Shown here one piece after another: positions 42,963 to 54,609 of a DNA stretch of 64,000 nucleotides. The notes below the pieces were generated by a model that was not told where the DNA came from, ran no database searches, and saw only the letters and a program-made list of their open reading frames with translations. Numbering within the stretch: position 1 is the first letter of the stretch; each line of letters begins with the position of its first letter. The DNA comes from Diphasiastrum complanatum (taxonomy: Eukaryota; Streptophyta; Lycopodiopsida; Lycopodiales; Lycopodiaceae): positions 12,382,627 through 12,446,626 of the forward strand of contig CM055107.1 in NCBI GenBank assembly GCA_029204225.1, read 5' to 3'. Both the position numbers and the translations under genes were made by a program.

Positions 42963-45534
42963 AAACAAAACGAAACTTGAACGAGCTCTGATATTGACAT
43001 TTCTGAAGCGAAATCAAATTAATCGCAAACAAAAAACAATTTGGATAGATTTCAAATATGATTGTTGGTCACTGTCGGCTATATCATTCCTACAATCCTC
43101 TAGAATGTAGACAGACATTCATGATCTACGTTTACATTAATACAATATTCAACAAAAACTGAACCAGTATGCGAAATTGATAAAATGAGTGAATAAGATA
43201 CACAAGTGATGGCAGACAGTAATTCATTCAAGATCAGACAAAATTAAGAGAGATATGTGCGTAATAGTTACAGTATCATCTATTGATCCTATTGATTTCG
43301 AATGTTATATGACAGACCCACACAACGCATTGGCATGAGAAAAGCGGTGTTCTCCCATGAGTAATGTCTCGCTTACTAGCGGACTTCCTGGATCTCTATG
43401 GATCCCCGCTTACAAAACTTGTCTTGCTCGCAGGTGGACTTCTATTCTGTAGTCTATATATTTCTATCTGCTACTGTATGTATCTTATACATTCAAAGTA
43501 GCACACCAGATTATATAGACTAAACAATCTATAACTAATTACAAGAGAGGTGGGTTAGGCACGTCCTAACACTCTTCCGCTAACGTCATCATATCATATC
43601 AGGGTTTCTGTACTTCATGGTGCTTGCATGATCTTCCTGATCCTTTGGAGCGTGAAGGTCAAAAAGTGTTGCGAAGATTTTCGTGTCGCTTCGAGCCGTT
43701 TGGCTTTCGCGTCGTCTGACTTTCTCCTGTTGTATCACGAAAAATTTTCTTTCGCGAACTTTTCGCGCTCGTGTCTCTTCGTCAGAGTGTTCGCGAACAT
43801 TTTTGCTTCGTGTCTTTTCGTGATGTTCGTGAACATTCTCCCTTTGTGTCTTTTCGTCAAACTGAGGGCTGAAAGCTAGCAAAGCTTTGGCAATAAAAAC
43901 GATTTGTTTCTTCGGTTCTTATCTGCACTTCTAGTGGAAGCTTGTCCTCTCTCCTCTCTCCATGCTACTATGTGTAGAGATTGGTATCTGCCGTGAATGT
44001 TGTCAGAGAATTAGATAAAGAGCCATACCACAAGTGCATCCATGCTTCCAATCTGAACAATGACTATATTCACTAGAATGTGGCACATATTTGACCTCAA
44101 AACAACAATAAGTAATGAGGCACATATTTGACCTCAAAACAACAATAAGTAAGGAGGCATTTATCGCTTACGATGAAGCAATAAAAGTTCTATACGGTTT
44201 TTAACTCAACTAAATTACCCTAACGAGTCAAGTTCACTTCAAATTAAAAAGCATGCCTTTTTGCCCTCAAAGCTACATGGTTTCTGCCATCAAAATCCGG
44301 CACAGATTTGACATGCTATGGAGAGAACAAGGCGCAGTTCAAGAATTTGCATGTACATGTGTCAAAATTAGCGAGTGCCAAATATGCTCGACTATGCAAC
44401 TGCATCATCCTCACAGCCTCAAGCAGAATTGCTTCCAATTGATTCACCAGGTATCGACGAATTGATGTGGTCGACGGAATGTGAAATGAGCTTGGTTGCC
44501 AGTCGAAGAGCCTTCGTAAGATGTGTCATTGGATGAAAGCATGACAAGCGCAAGAAAGTTGAAGAACATGTGGTGGCTTTTGCTTTTGCTTATGGCTCAT
44601 GCATTGTTTGCATGAACGCATGTGGTGACTCATTGCTTATGGCTCACACAAACGAAAAAAGCTTATGCTTTTGCTTATGGCCCATGCATTGTTTGCATGA
44701 CTTTGCACACACCAATTTTGTAATGGCAACAAATGCATGTTAGTGTAGCCCTTAACAAAGGTTTTAACCTCAAAAGTTAAGATTATCATCACATCATATA
44801 CTTTAACGTTGACTTTTCTTCAAACTCATTGTATTGCCTTTGCAAGGCAAGGCCAATGATGGGTTTTTTTTGCTATTTATGGCTTGCATATGAAAGTGCA
44901 AGTGTGGGCATGCATGCAAGAAAAAACATGGGATGTGAAGTTTTGTTATTTATGACTTGCATATAGAGGTGCATCTAAAGGTCCAAGTTCTTGCAATAAA
45001 GTCCTTAGCAATGCGACATACCCTTATATTTCAAAACATTCACTTTAATGTTGACTTTTGCAAAAACTCCTTTGACCAACTTGAGCACATAGTATTGACT
45101 TTTCCAAGGCAATGCTAAAAAGGGGGTGGCGCTTTTTGACCGATGACGACACTGGATAGCTTTGATATGCTTTTTACAAATGGATGAATCATGAGTGATA
45201 TAAAAATCTACATCAAGAAAAAGGCTGCATGAAATTGCATGTGCACATTAGGAATATGCATAAAAAAAGGGCTTCTTTTTTGTTTTGTTGTAACCTTTAA
45301 AATTCATGTGGCCATGAAAAAATAGACTTGATCTCTTTTTGTGCGACGCCCCCCTTTTCTTTGATGCATGCAACAACCACCTTAAGGCCCTCTTTCCATG
45401 CCACGCGTTCACCTGTCCACAATGACAAGAAGAATTGGTGAACGGGTGAGCGAAGGCTTTTCCATGTGATTCTTCACCCACTCAGTCCGTTCTCAGGTGA
45501 GAGGGTTGATTTCCATGCAATTAGCTCTTGGAGA
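42963..45534. other. Non-coding interior of copy B; no gene recognised
   Basis: Same content as 7491-10059: CG-rich array around 43670-43865, 37-base tandem pair at 44082-44155, CATGCATTGTTTGCATGA duplication near 44575-44700. No credible protein. Confidence 0.5.
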
Positions 45535-45559
45535 GCACGGGTTGATTTCCAACCTGTGC
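45535..45559. repeat. Inverted repeat (hairpin) at the right edge of copy B
   Basis: GCACGGGTTG, loop ATTTC, CAACCTGTGC: 10-base arms with one G-T type mismatch. It lies about 660 bases before the host gene start codon. Confidence 0.85.
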
Positions 45560-45821
45560 TTTACATCCGACGACCTGGTGCTTCCTGTCAAATGCAAATC
45601 TGGCAAGTGACAGTGCGGCTGCAAGCTTTCATCGATGAAGGAGAACCTCTGGCTGCAACTGAATGACAAGTCAAAGTCGCTCTCCAACGAATTGCTGCAT
45701 CGCAAGACCCATTGCAACAACGCGCGCACAATGACCCTCTCACCCGTTTTTCGTGTTGACATCCTAAACGAGCAAGGGGATCCCATGGAAAAAACCCCAT
45801 TGCATATCTACTTAGTGGCCA

Positions 45822-45829
45822 TATATAAA
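45822..45829 (+). promoter_or_regulatory. Candidate TATA box of the Rho-N gene
   Basis: TATATAAA about 395 bases upstream of the ATG at 46225, predicting a transcript start near 45855 and a 5' UTR of roughly 370 bases. No transcript evidence is available here. Confidence 0.5.
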
Positions 45830-46093
45830 CTTCCAGGATGCCGCCTACAACCCGTACCTTACTCGCACACTGGGATTCTAAAATCGGGACCGTCGGATAT
45901 CTCCACAGCGCTCAGCTCTTGCCACGTATTAAAAATAGAACCATTCAGATACGTGCGCGTTGGCAGCGATGACGCGTGGCTGACATCCAAGTGTGGGGAC
46001 GTAACAGATACGTTGTATTAAGTCCGTCGGCAGCCCGCAGACTGGGAGCGCTGATAATCGGTGCGACCATCGGCAGAACCTGAGGCTGAGGGT

Positions 46094-46130
46094 CGACGGT
46101 CCGCAGACCGTCGGTACAGGCTACCGACGG
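46094..46130. repeat. Two overlapping perfect inverted repeats in the predicted 5' UTR
   Basis: CGACGGT (46094-46100) pairs with ACCGTCG (46107-46113). CCGTCGGTA (46108-46116) pairs with TACCGACGG (46122-46130). They share bases, so only one hairpin can form at a time. More CCGTCGG copies lie at about 45889 and 46023. ACCGAC also matches the DRE/CRT core bound by DREB/CBF factors. Confidence 0.8.
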
Positions 46131-46176
46131 GTGCACCACCTGGAGGTCCAATTTAAGGTCCATATCGCCAGATGAA

Positions 46177-46208
46177 AGAGAGAGAGAGAGAGAGACAGAG
46201 AGACAGAG
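46177..46208 (+). repeat. GA-rich microsatellite in the predicted 5' UTR
   Basis: An AG run with two AGACAG interruptions, ending 17 bases before the ATG. GA tracts are common in plant 5' UTRs. Confidence 0.85.
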
Positions 46209-46224
46209 TTGCGAGGTTGTGGCT

Positions 46225-49200
46225 ATGGCGCCTGGAGGAGCTCTGAGCGATGGGTTCCTGGTGCCGGGAGCCTTTGTTGGGGTGGAAATGAGAAGGGAAC
46301 TGCGCCCATCTGCCCATAGGCGCTGCTGCTATACCAGTTGGGTTGCATGTGCTGCCAAATCTAGGAGTGGCATGTTTCTGAGACCGCCAGATCAATGCAG
46401 AAGCCTGCAAAGCAGCAAATTCTCAGTAGCTGATCAGTCTCAAAGAAAGCCTCCAGTGGTGGTTTCCATGTGTAAGGATGAAGCAGAGATCACTGCAGCT
46501 CAAGGTACACCAGTGACTATGTCACAAACATGAATAATTTGTCTTCTTTAGGAATGATTCATGCGGTGATGATAAGCACGCATGCATTTCTTTTTACTGG
46601 TTCCTCATTCTCAAACTATTGTTCTCGTTACAAAGAGTGAATTTCATGTGTAAAGAGAACGCCACCCACAAACCTATTCAATTTTTTCTCAGTAAATCTG
46701 TGCAAGCTGGCTGTGAATTACTCTTTCACTCCCTTTTGTTGTGTGAAAATCCTACGTGTATGCAGTACCCTTATTTAGGACTTAACGAGTTATGTGGATA
46801 TTCTAATGCAAGTAGTATATGTCTTGTGATCTTAAAGGGAGGTTTCTTGTTTGCATGGATAAAGGAAGGTGGAAACATTCCCTTTGTCAGATAGTGATGA
46901 ACCGGAAATTCCTTCAATTCTGTTGTTGTCTCATGTTTTGTATTCTAGACAACTGATCTGCCATGGAATGCTTATGATGTGGTGCGGCAAGCCAAAATTT
47001 TGTTGGAATTGTCCTAATTCCTAAGCAAGAGTAAACTAATCTTATTAGTAAATATGAAAAGCAAGAGAGAAAGACAATTGTAGTGATCACTTCATCAAAC
47101 TATGATTGTAGTAAATCGCTCTTTATATAGATTTTGCTAGAGAGATTCATTTCTAATTTGCTAAAGCAAGTGACCAATAATAAGTTTCTATATTTGGTAG
47201 TCATTTTAAATAGCTTTCACTACCAAAATAGTGCATATGTACCATTGACTAGAGTCAAACTCTAAGTTAGACTATAAGTACCGAGAGTATGCAAAGCTTG
47301 GCCTTGATTATCGTAATTAAAGTAACATTAAGGGGTAACAATTAAACATTGCTTCTGAGTTCTAAGAGCCCCTCTTAATGTTTATATTGTTGATAGCATC
47401 TATGCATAGCATAGGTATACATGTGTATCCTCCATGACCATCTGCTCCTAATGTCATATGAAATGAAGATTCTTAAACTTCTAAGAACCATGATCATATG
47501 CCAATATTTTGATCTCTCGTAGAGCTCCTTCGTATTTCCTATGAACCTGCTTCATATGCGTTTCCAATGTCTTGCTTTTGTCTGCATGTCCCATATGTGT
47601 GACCTCCATCAGTGTAGTCCCCTAAACCAAATAATGTGGACATGATTTCCTTCTCCATATACGTGAGAACTTTGCAATATGAAGATTGATATCGTTGATC
47701 TCCTTGAACATCTTCCGAGTTACATAGTATGAAAATTTTTCACCAATATCCCTGAAGAAAATGTAACATCATCATCATATAACTTGCCAGCCTATTTGTA
47801 CCATATGTATTGATTTTCCTCTTATGTCTTCATCTCTTTGACTTTGACACGAGCTTTGAATTCAAGTAACTAGATAGTCGACTACGTCAAGTTCTTCTAC
47901 TTGAACATAACAAGCTACACCACTAGTTTGTAGCTTGTCCTCTTCCAAAATACGACTGAAACCTTCCATTTTAGCTTCTTGATAACATCCTGGTATAAAG
48001 ACTCCTTCAATTCTTTCCTAAGTGACATGGTCTTCTCTTTCAGTTGTAGATTTGGCTACCATAACCACTTGCTCAACTTCCAATCTATTGTAAGAAACTG
48101 CCTATATATCTTAATCGTCATAAATAGAAAATGGATCTACAAATGTCATACTCTCCAACTCTCTTACATCAACAAATTTGTTAAACACCCTGATGTTGAT
48201 TTTTTGAGTTGAATCCATTTCAATCCCTCTGGCATTCTCATAAGATACCATCGAATTTGTATACCAACAATTTTCCTTCTCTAAATTGTCATCGAATGAT
48301 ATTGATGTTGAAAATAACTCAACTTGGCCGAGTACCAAATCATTTACTTTCACATTGGAAATCTCTTAAGCCTCTACATAATTGCCTGTTTCTTCCTTCT
48401 TATTGAATTGCTTCTTTTTATACTCAAAAGTAAACAGAGGCCATTTCCACCCAGAGACATATTGTTGCTCTGGCCCTATGCCTAGTGAGACGTTGTGGAT
48501 AATGTTATTGATGCATGCATATTGTGGTTCTGCTAGCAAATTGTACAATTTCTTAGGGTTTTCTCAAACCATCCGAGGAGCCTTGTATGATCAGCATTTA
48601 GGTTTTCCCATAATTGACCCAGTTTCTTGAGGGTCGCAAAGAAAGGCTAAAATCAGAGTCTAATGGGTGTCCAGGCAACTTAAATGTATGCATAAGATTA
48701 TCTGCTCTTACGGCTAGGTTAGTCTTCATCATGAGTTAGCCTGCCCTTTACACCCAAAGAAGTGATGGAAACAGAGTACATTGACCTTCGTACAAATGTC
48801 CAAAAGCTGATCTGGACATATGCCTGTGCATGTGACCTGCATTTTACTCTTGGGTGCTCAGGAAGTCAGTAGGTCTTCGAGATTTCATAATATTTGATCC
48901 ACACCACGCATTACGGAAATAATGGTCTAAGATATTTTGAATGGACTTCATAAGGTTGAAGATCGCATGTTTTTCAGTTACTATCCTGGAAATAGCATTG
49001 GTACCAATTAATCTCTCACTGAATAGCCACATTGTTAATCGAATTCTGTGATGAGCTCATCACAAAACACTCAAGAAATGAGTATAAAAGGTTCTATTGT
49101 TCATCAAAATGTTGCATGTGTACTAAAAGAGGTACGTGTTTTGGAACAAGAAACAGGTTCATGGTATGATTGCGAAATCATTTGGATGTAGTGGAAGTGT

Positions 49201-51779
49201 GTGCGTCCTTTGATATACCTCCCATAGCCTTTAATTACCTTGCAGTTGTCAATCACTTGGATGGCCAAATTTTCTTAAAGTTTACTGACTGGAATGGAGA
49301 CAATTGATGCACAACAATTGATCACATGTTTTTCTAGAAATCTTGCTTAATAGCGCAGAGACAGAGAGACAGAGATAGACATCGAAGTCTAGAAATAGAA
49401 GACCAGTGGTATTTATGAGAAGCTCGTAAGTGCCTGTAAACTTTGAGTTGGAATTGTTGATTGCACAGGGTTGCTTCTTGAGCAGGGAGCTCCATAGTAG
49501 GATGTTTTGCAGCTGCTCAACACAGGTAGATTTTTGAAGCAGGTAGCACAAATCTAGAATTGTGCGGCAGTTATTGCAACTTACTGAGAAAATTTCTGCT
49601 TTTTCTCCTCAAGACTGCAACCTGCAGCCCTAAACTTGAACATGGACAAATTTGTAAAACCATTTTCTGTGTTATGAAATGCATACTGGAAGTAGGCTAC
49701 AATAATGATCTGATTGACTATAGCCATAAGTTTATACCATAAGAGTTACAATTTACCTTTGATTCGCCCAAGATACTGTCCAGCAAAAAACCTGACAGAA
49801 AATTGTACTTGAAGACCTCTCACCTTGTTTTTGATCCATAAAATCAAGTGTTTTTTTATGATTTATAAAACTCTGTAAGAAAGCATTTAGCTTTGCCTGC
49901 ATGAATATGATGCTCATAGATTTTCTGCCTTGACCCTGATATACATCTATAAATCTGCATTCCCTTTTTTTTTGTTTCCTTATAATCATTAGGTTATCAA
50001 GTCAACAATGTCCTGTATGTTGGACTATAATCTATAACTGCATGACTTTTATACAGTTTTGAATTCTTCCATAAATACTCTACACCAATCTAATTATGAA
50101 ATTGGAAAAATTATATCAAGTCAACAACGTTCTGTATGTTGGATTATAATCTGTAACTGCATGATTTTTTATATCAGTTTCAAAATTCTTCCATAAACAC
50201 CAAGTTAATTGGGAAAATCATTCAATATAATGCTATAGAGACAACAGTATGTTAATCTTTGTCTATCTTGTGTTTGTGGTGGTGTTTTGCAACTGAGGTC
50301 TCCACTTTGATGCAGCTTTTGGAACTGGCAGAGCTTGCAGATGGGAGCATTTTCTTTTCTTTTGGAGAGAAACCAATTGCACAGAATGCAAAGAATGTGG
50401 AGGAGATGTCCCTTTCCCCTACCGAACACTCTGTGGTAGCGCGGGTACATCTTCCAAATCGGTGGCCATCACAATTTAAGAAGCAGTTGCCATATCCAGT
50501 CCTCAGTGGAATTCAAGAGAGTGCTGGTAGCTTATCTTTTAAGAAAGACACAAATAGCAATCATTCATACAGTGTGAAATTTCTCAACAAAAGTAAATTC
50601 AGTTCATCTGGAAAAGCTAGGCATATCCCTTGTAGATTTCCCTCTAATTTCATTAGAAAGTCCCCTATTTCTTTGACAGGGGTTGGCAACTCAGCTGAAT
50701 CTCCGTCACAGGGGTTGAAAATGCCTCCTAGAGCAACAGATGAGACAGAGTCAGGAAAAAAAGGTTTTACTCCTATTCGGTTGCCATCCAAGTTTGTCAA
50801 GAAATCTCCAATTTCCTTGGTTGCTGAGATAAAAGCCCATATAGGGAATAAATATCCTGAAACAGCGAATAAGGAAATTGCAAGAAAAGCTGGTCACACT
50901 TCTTCACGCTTTTTCTCCAAGTTTGTCAGACAATCTCCTATCCCAGCGTCATTGGTTGGTCCACTTGCTGCATTTCCCTCGAATAAAAGTAATGCTTCCA
51001 GATCAAGAAGTAGCAAAAGCGCTATGGTCATTTTGGAGGATTTGAAATCTATGCATGGAGCTAAAGAGATAGATAGTATACATTCCAAAAGCTATTCTCA
51101 AAGTATGATTTCAGGTAAGGGCACAAACTGGAAGCTAGATTCCGATACTCATAATCAGGATCAAAGTCCTGCAGACGTGGTTATGGCTGATAGTAAGATT
51201 GGCTTAGAGTTAAAAGCAGGAGGTTTTAAAAAAAACGACCATTTGATCTCTAAGGCCAAGGTAACTACTCGACGGGTTGATAAAAATGTTCATCATGTTT
51301 CGGATGAGCTTACCCGGCCCAATTCTTTTGCCAAAATGAGCATTCCACCACAGGTAGATCGCCATGCTCCTACACGCCTTCCATCCAAGTTTGTGCGCAT
51401 ATCACCCATACCTTCAGCAGGTGGGCCAAAGGATGTGCAAGCTTGCTCGCGGGAAACTCAGCAATCCCATGTTGGTACGAAAAAGGACTCTGCCAAAGTT
51501 GCATTCCTTGAAAGCTCTAAAAAGAATAAAAAGACTGTGATGCATGACAATGGAAAGGGTAAAACAACTAAAGATATTCCAAAGGTGGAGGAAATTAAAC
51601 TGGACTGGTCTAGTAGTTCCATCGCCACGTCTTCATCTGATAATCACAAGTCTCATCATGATTATTCACAATATACAGTTCCAGAGCTGAAAATGCTTGC
51701 AAAGTCATTAAATCTTAAAGGTTACTCAAAGCTACGAAAACAAGAGCTACTAGAACTACTGCAGTCAGCATATCAGTAG
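46225..51779 (+). CDS. Rho-N domain protein, RHON1/BP-73-like, predicted plastid RNA-binding (exon 1 46225-46504, exon 2 about 50332-51779)
   Basis: The only recognisable host gene. The C-terminal 35 residues (YTVPELKMLAKSLNLKGYSK and the following LRKQELLELL) are a Rho termination factor N-terminal domain. In plants this occurs in RHON1 and BP-73-like proteins, where RHON1 helps RNase E process plastid transcripts. Exon 1 encodes MAPGGALSDGF, then an Arg/Ser/Ala-rich, acid-poor stretch typical of a chloroplast transit peptide. The donor is CAAG/GTACAC at 46504/46505, or GTAAGG at 46472; both leave phase 1. Compatible acceptors are GGCAG/AGC (exon from 50332) and TTGCAG/ATG (from 50341). The central region is low in complexity and holds five copies of a (R/L)PSKFV(K/R)KSPI motif (50450, 50627, 50772, 50902, 51369). 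About 570 aa in total. The exon 1 link rests on phase and context only; further small exons in the 3.8 kb intron cannot be excluded. Confidence 0.75.
47001..47340. repeat. Possible solo LTR in the intron
   Basis: It starts TGTTGGAATTGTCC and ends GGGGTAACA, so both ends have the LTR TG...CA form. A TATA-like TTTATATAG lies at about 47112. The flanks (AATTT and ATTAA) are not an exact duplication, and no primer site or polypurine tract adjoins it. Confidence 0.35.
49995..50200. repeat. Imperfect tandem repeat, two units ~119 bases apart
   Basis: TATCAAGTCAACAATGTCCT (49995) and TATCAAGTCAACAACGTTCT (50114) begin two units that stay similar to CTTCCATAAA. They end about 130 bases before exon 2. 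Confidence 0.85.
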
Positions 51780-52699
51780 GATACCACCACTTCAGTTTTG
51801 CAGTTTTGTGCCACTGGACTGTGTTTTGCAGAGTTACAGAGTCATTAATTGGTTTCCTTGTCTTATGTTGTCTGTAGCCTTATAGGCACAAATATTACTT
51901 CTGCACTGAGGATCTTGAATAGAGATCGACCATGTGGAGCTTGCCAGTTTGTTTAGTTGAAAAGGGTGCACAGAACAGCAATCATTGTCGTTTGTTGGTT
52001 TAGAATGTGGACTAAGTCACCTTAAAAAACACTCAAAAATATAGTCATCATATTATTTTTATCCAGATTTTTGTACAGCATGGTGCAGAAGTTTCTGCTC
52101 TCTTTACTTGTGTTCATGGAATGCAAATAGTATTAAAAAATATGACTCGCTGTCAGAGTCTCATGTTGAAATATGTGTGCAGATTATGGTGTGACACTTT
52201 GAAATTTGAGATCACGACATTTATACATACCTAACTTGAATATGTATTGAGCATATACCTTGTAATATAATGACATCATAAATGATATCTAATGGCTTAT
52301 TATTTAGTTTGTATTTGCAGATATGTAATAAAAAATTGAGTCTCAAACCATCTAATCAAACGTCACGCAGCTGGTTTGAATGCTAATTTTGGCAATAAAA
52401 GCCAAGATGCCTCCATATCAAATGAAAAATCTGAAGGTGGCTGTGTGATTACGGTGTCAGTACCTAACAAGAAATTACTGTAGAAGTATTAACATATCTT
52501 TTTCTGGCACGTTTAACAGTGTGCAGAGTCTTGGCATTGGCCCAGCTGCAGACCCATGCATTGAACTTGGCCAAGGAATACTCCAAATTTCAGATGTGCA
52601 CAACGAGGAGACCCTTGCATTTAGAATTTTGATTTAGAATTTTGAAGCATGCCAATGCAGTCGGTAAGTAAGTTTGTATGAATAAATGGGAGGTAAAAA
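51780..52699 (+). other. 3' UTR and 3' flank of the Rho-N gene; nothing else recognised
   Basis: AT-rich, with no open frame of note. No canonical AATAAA lies close after the stop; the transcript end cannot be placed from sequence. Confidence 0.5.
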
Positions 52700-53297
52700 T
52701 TTATCCGGGACCCTTTTTTTTTAATTTTCCTTCATGTTTTTTTTCAGGCAGTGGTCGTGCTGCCCACGGGCCGCTTGACCCTGCCCAAAAAAAAACCTCC
52801 CCATTTTTCAAATTTTCAACCCTCCCCTTTGCCAACCCGCCCACATACTTGCGGGCTCACATTGCTAGTATATAGGATAAGAGAATAATAATGCCTTTCA
52901 TAACGTTGCCTGTTAAAAAAAAGCAAAAAAAGCAAATGCGCTCTTGATTGTGTTTTCCATTGCTTTCTATTTTCATGTTTATTGTTTGCCATAGTGAATG
53001 TTTTTCCATTAGCAAGCATAAGGAGCATTTGAGCTAACCTTCACCCTCACTCTCTATCTCTCTCTTTCTCTTCTCTTCTCAATATTTTCTTTTCCATTCC
53101 TTCTCTTCAACCAAAACCATGATGAATGTTAGTGTAGAGGAGTAGAGTTAAAGAGTAGTATAGTGGTGAGTAGAGTTAAGTGAGAAAGTAGGAAATTAAC
53201 TAAAAGTAGCATCTCCGCATAGTTAGGTACCTATCCAGTGATCTAATCTTTGTTGACAGGCGGAAGGGCTATACTACGAGAGATCTTCGACTCCACA
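52700..53297 (+). repeat. Element R 5' LTR (start not determined)
   Basis: It ends GACTCCACA one base before the primer site. TATA-like TATATAGG at 52869-52876 and a pyrimidine-rich stretch (53040-53110) fit U3-R-U5. The second LTR is not in the window, so the start is a guess. Confidence 0.55.
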
Positions 53298-53298
53298 A

Positions 53299-53315
53299 TG
53301 GCGCCGTTGCCGAGG
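53299..53315 (+). promoter_or_regulatory. Element R primer binding site, tRNA-Asp type
   Basis: TGGCGCCGTTGCCGAGG, matching the plant tRNA-Asp 3' end as I know it, except for one base. Confidence 0.88.
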
Positions 53316-54609
53316 ATAGATTTTCACTAACTAGTTTAGCTGCATTTTAGCTATTTTCTTGCTTTTTAGAGTAGTTTAGGTAGATTTTTGGGAGTTTAGT
53401 GTTAGTTTTCTGTATTTTTTTGTGTTTGGACTGTTCATAGCTAGCGGAGGAGGTGTGAGAGGGTAGAGGAGGCCCTGAACAACCTCTAAGGGCTTGAAAC
53501 CCAAACCAATCATCCAAAAAACTCAAAAAACACACCAATCTGCATTTTGGAGAAAAAAAGAGCCAAAAAACTCATCAGAATTTTATATCTCCAAAATCAG
53601 TGGGAATTAACCCTTGAATGACTGGCAGCAGCTCCAAGGTATTGTCCCAGACCTGTATAGAAATCTGCAAGAGTTAGTTCCAAGCATATTGTAAAAATCA
53701 AAGAAAAATCATAAAAAATTCAAAAAACCCTTGAAAAAATTCAAAAAAATTCAAATCTTCATAAGAACTCTCGCAGAGCCTTCTGAAGTTCCATCTCAGT
53801 GAGACCAGGAAACAGAGAAGCTTGCGAGAGTTAGTTTGATGAATAAGTGTCTGTGCGAGAGTTCCTAGTGAAAAAAAGACGGAAAAGTACAAGTGAACCC
53901 TCGCAGACACTGAAATTTTCAGTTCTAGTGGTCAAGAACTCTCGTAGAGGATTCTGAAGCTCCATCTCAGTGAGACCAGGACACAGAAGAGCTTGCGAGA
54001 GTTAGTTTGATTCCAGTGAGCAGAAAATTGGATTTAAGTGTCAAAAAATCACTAAAAAGTGAAGATCTAGCAAATCCTTCCAGTAAGAACTCTCGCAGAC
54101 CCTCTCAATCAATTCAGAATGTCAAATTACATCAGTGATGAAGACAACAAGAGTTAGTATGAAGATCTGGTGAAGATCAAGCACCAAAAGTGATTTTGAA
54201 CCCTCGTAGATAGTGAAATTTTTACTTGCGAGAGTTAACTCTCGTAGAGAATTCTATAGTGAGATCTGACCCAGATCGAGCTACTGTGAAGCTTGCGAGA
54301 GTTACTTCCCAGAGATTTGAAAGATATCAAGTTTTTTACCTGCAAAAATAGCTAAAGAACCATCGCACAGCCAACCCTCGCACAAGATCGCAAACCAGAT
54401 CCAACTACTGTCAAAATCTCAGGTCAATCAGTGCAAGGAGTAAAAAGTTATCAAGAAAAAACCACCGTAAAAGGCCTAAAATTCATTCTGGCCGATCAGA
54501 TCGATCAGATCCTTGAAGATCCAGACTGCATGCTACTGTATAAGCAAGATCCAATCACTTTGGAACCCACCATCAGATGAATCTGAAATCAGAACGATCA
54601 ATAGCACGA
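53316..54609 (+). repeat. Element R leader with CTCGCAGAG / GCGAGAGTT array
   Basis: Copies of AACTCTCGCAGA or its complement-like GCGAGAGTTA recur at about 53767, 53822, 53857, 53899, 53938, 53995, 54090, 54203, 54231, 54240, 54295 and 54376. A block near 53765-53850 is repeated at 53936-54020 (CCATCTCAGTGAGACCAGGA). No coding sequence. The motif differs from that of T and M. Confidence 0.75.

Larger units (their letters stand above)
39497..45563 (+). repeat. Copy B of the ~6.06 kb direct duplication (matches 4027-10088)
   Basis: Collinear with copy A. It contains M LTR, H polymerase, M2 LTR and leader array and non-coding DNA. The right end is the shared GCTTTA (45558-45563), after which the host-gene upstream region begins. 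Confidence 0.9.
46505..50331 (+). other. Long intron of the Rho-N gene, with transposon-like debris
   Basis: No exon is recognised inside. It holds an LTR-like segment (47001-47340), a stretch (about 47400-48650) whose minus-strand frames are long but broken and unidentified (for example 48111-48353 and 48366-48548), and a tandem repeat near its 3' end. The antisense frames resemble a decayed protein-coding element, but I recognise no domain. Confidence 0.5.

Noticed and set aside
45635-46021. 128-codon open frame upstream of the Rho-N gene
   Set aside because: It overlaps the candidate TATA box and predicted 5' UTR, has no recognisable domain, and other frames here look equally protein-like.
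47400-48650. Minus-strand gene inside the Rho-N intron
   Set aside because: Frames are long but broken by stops, and no domain is recognised; kept only as possible debris.
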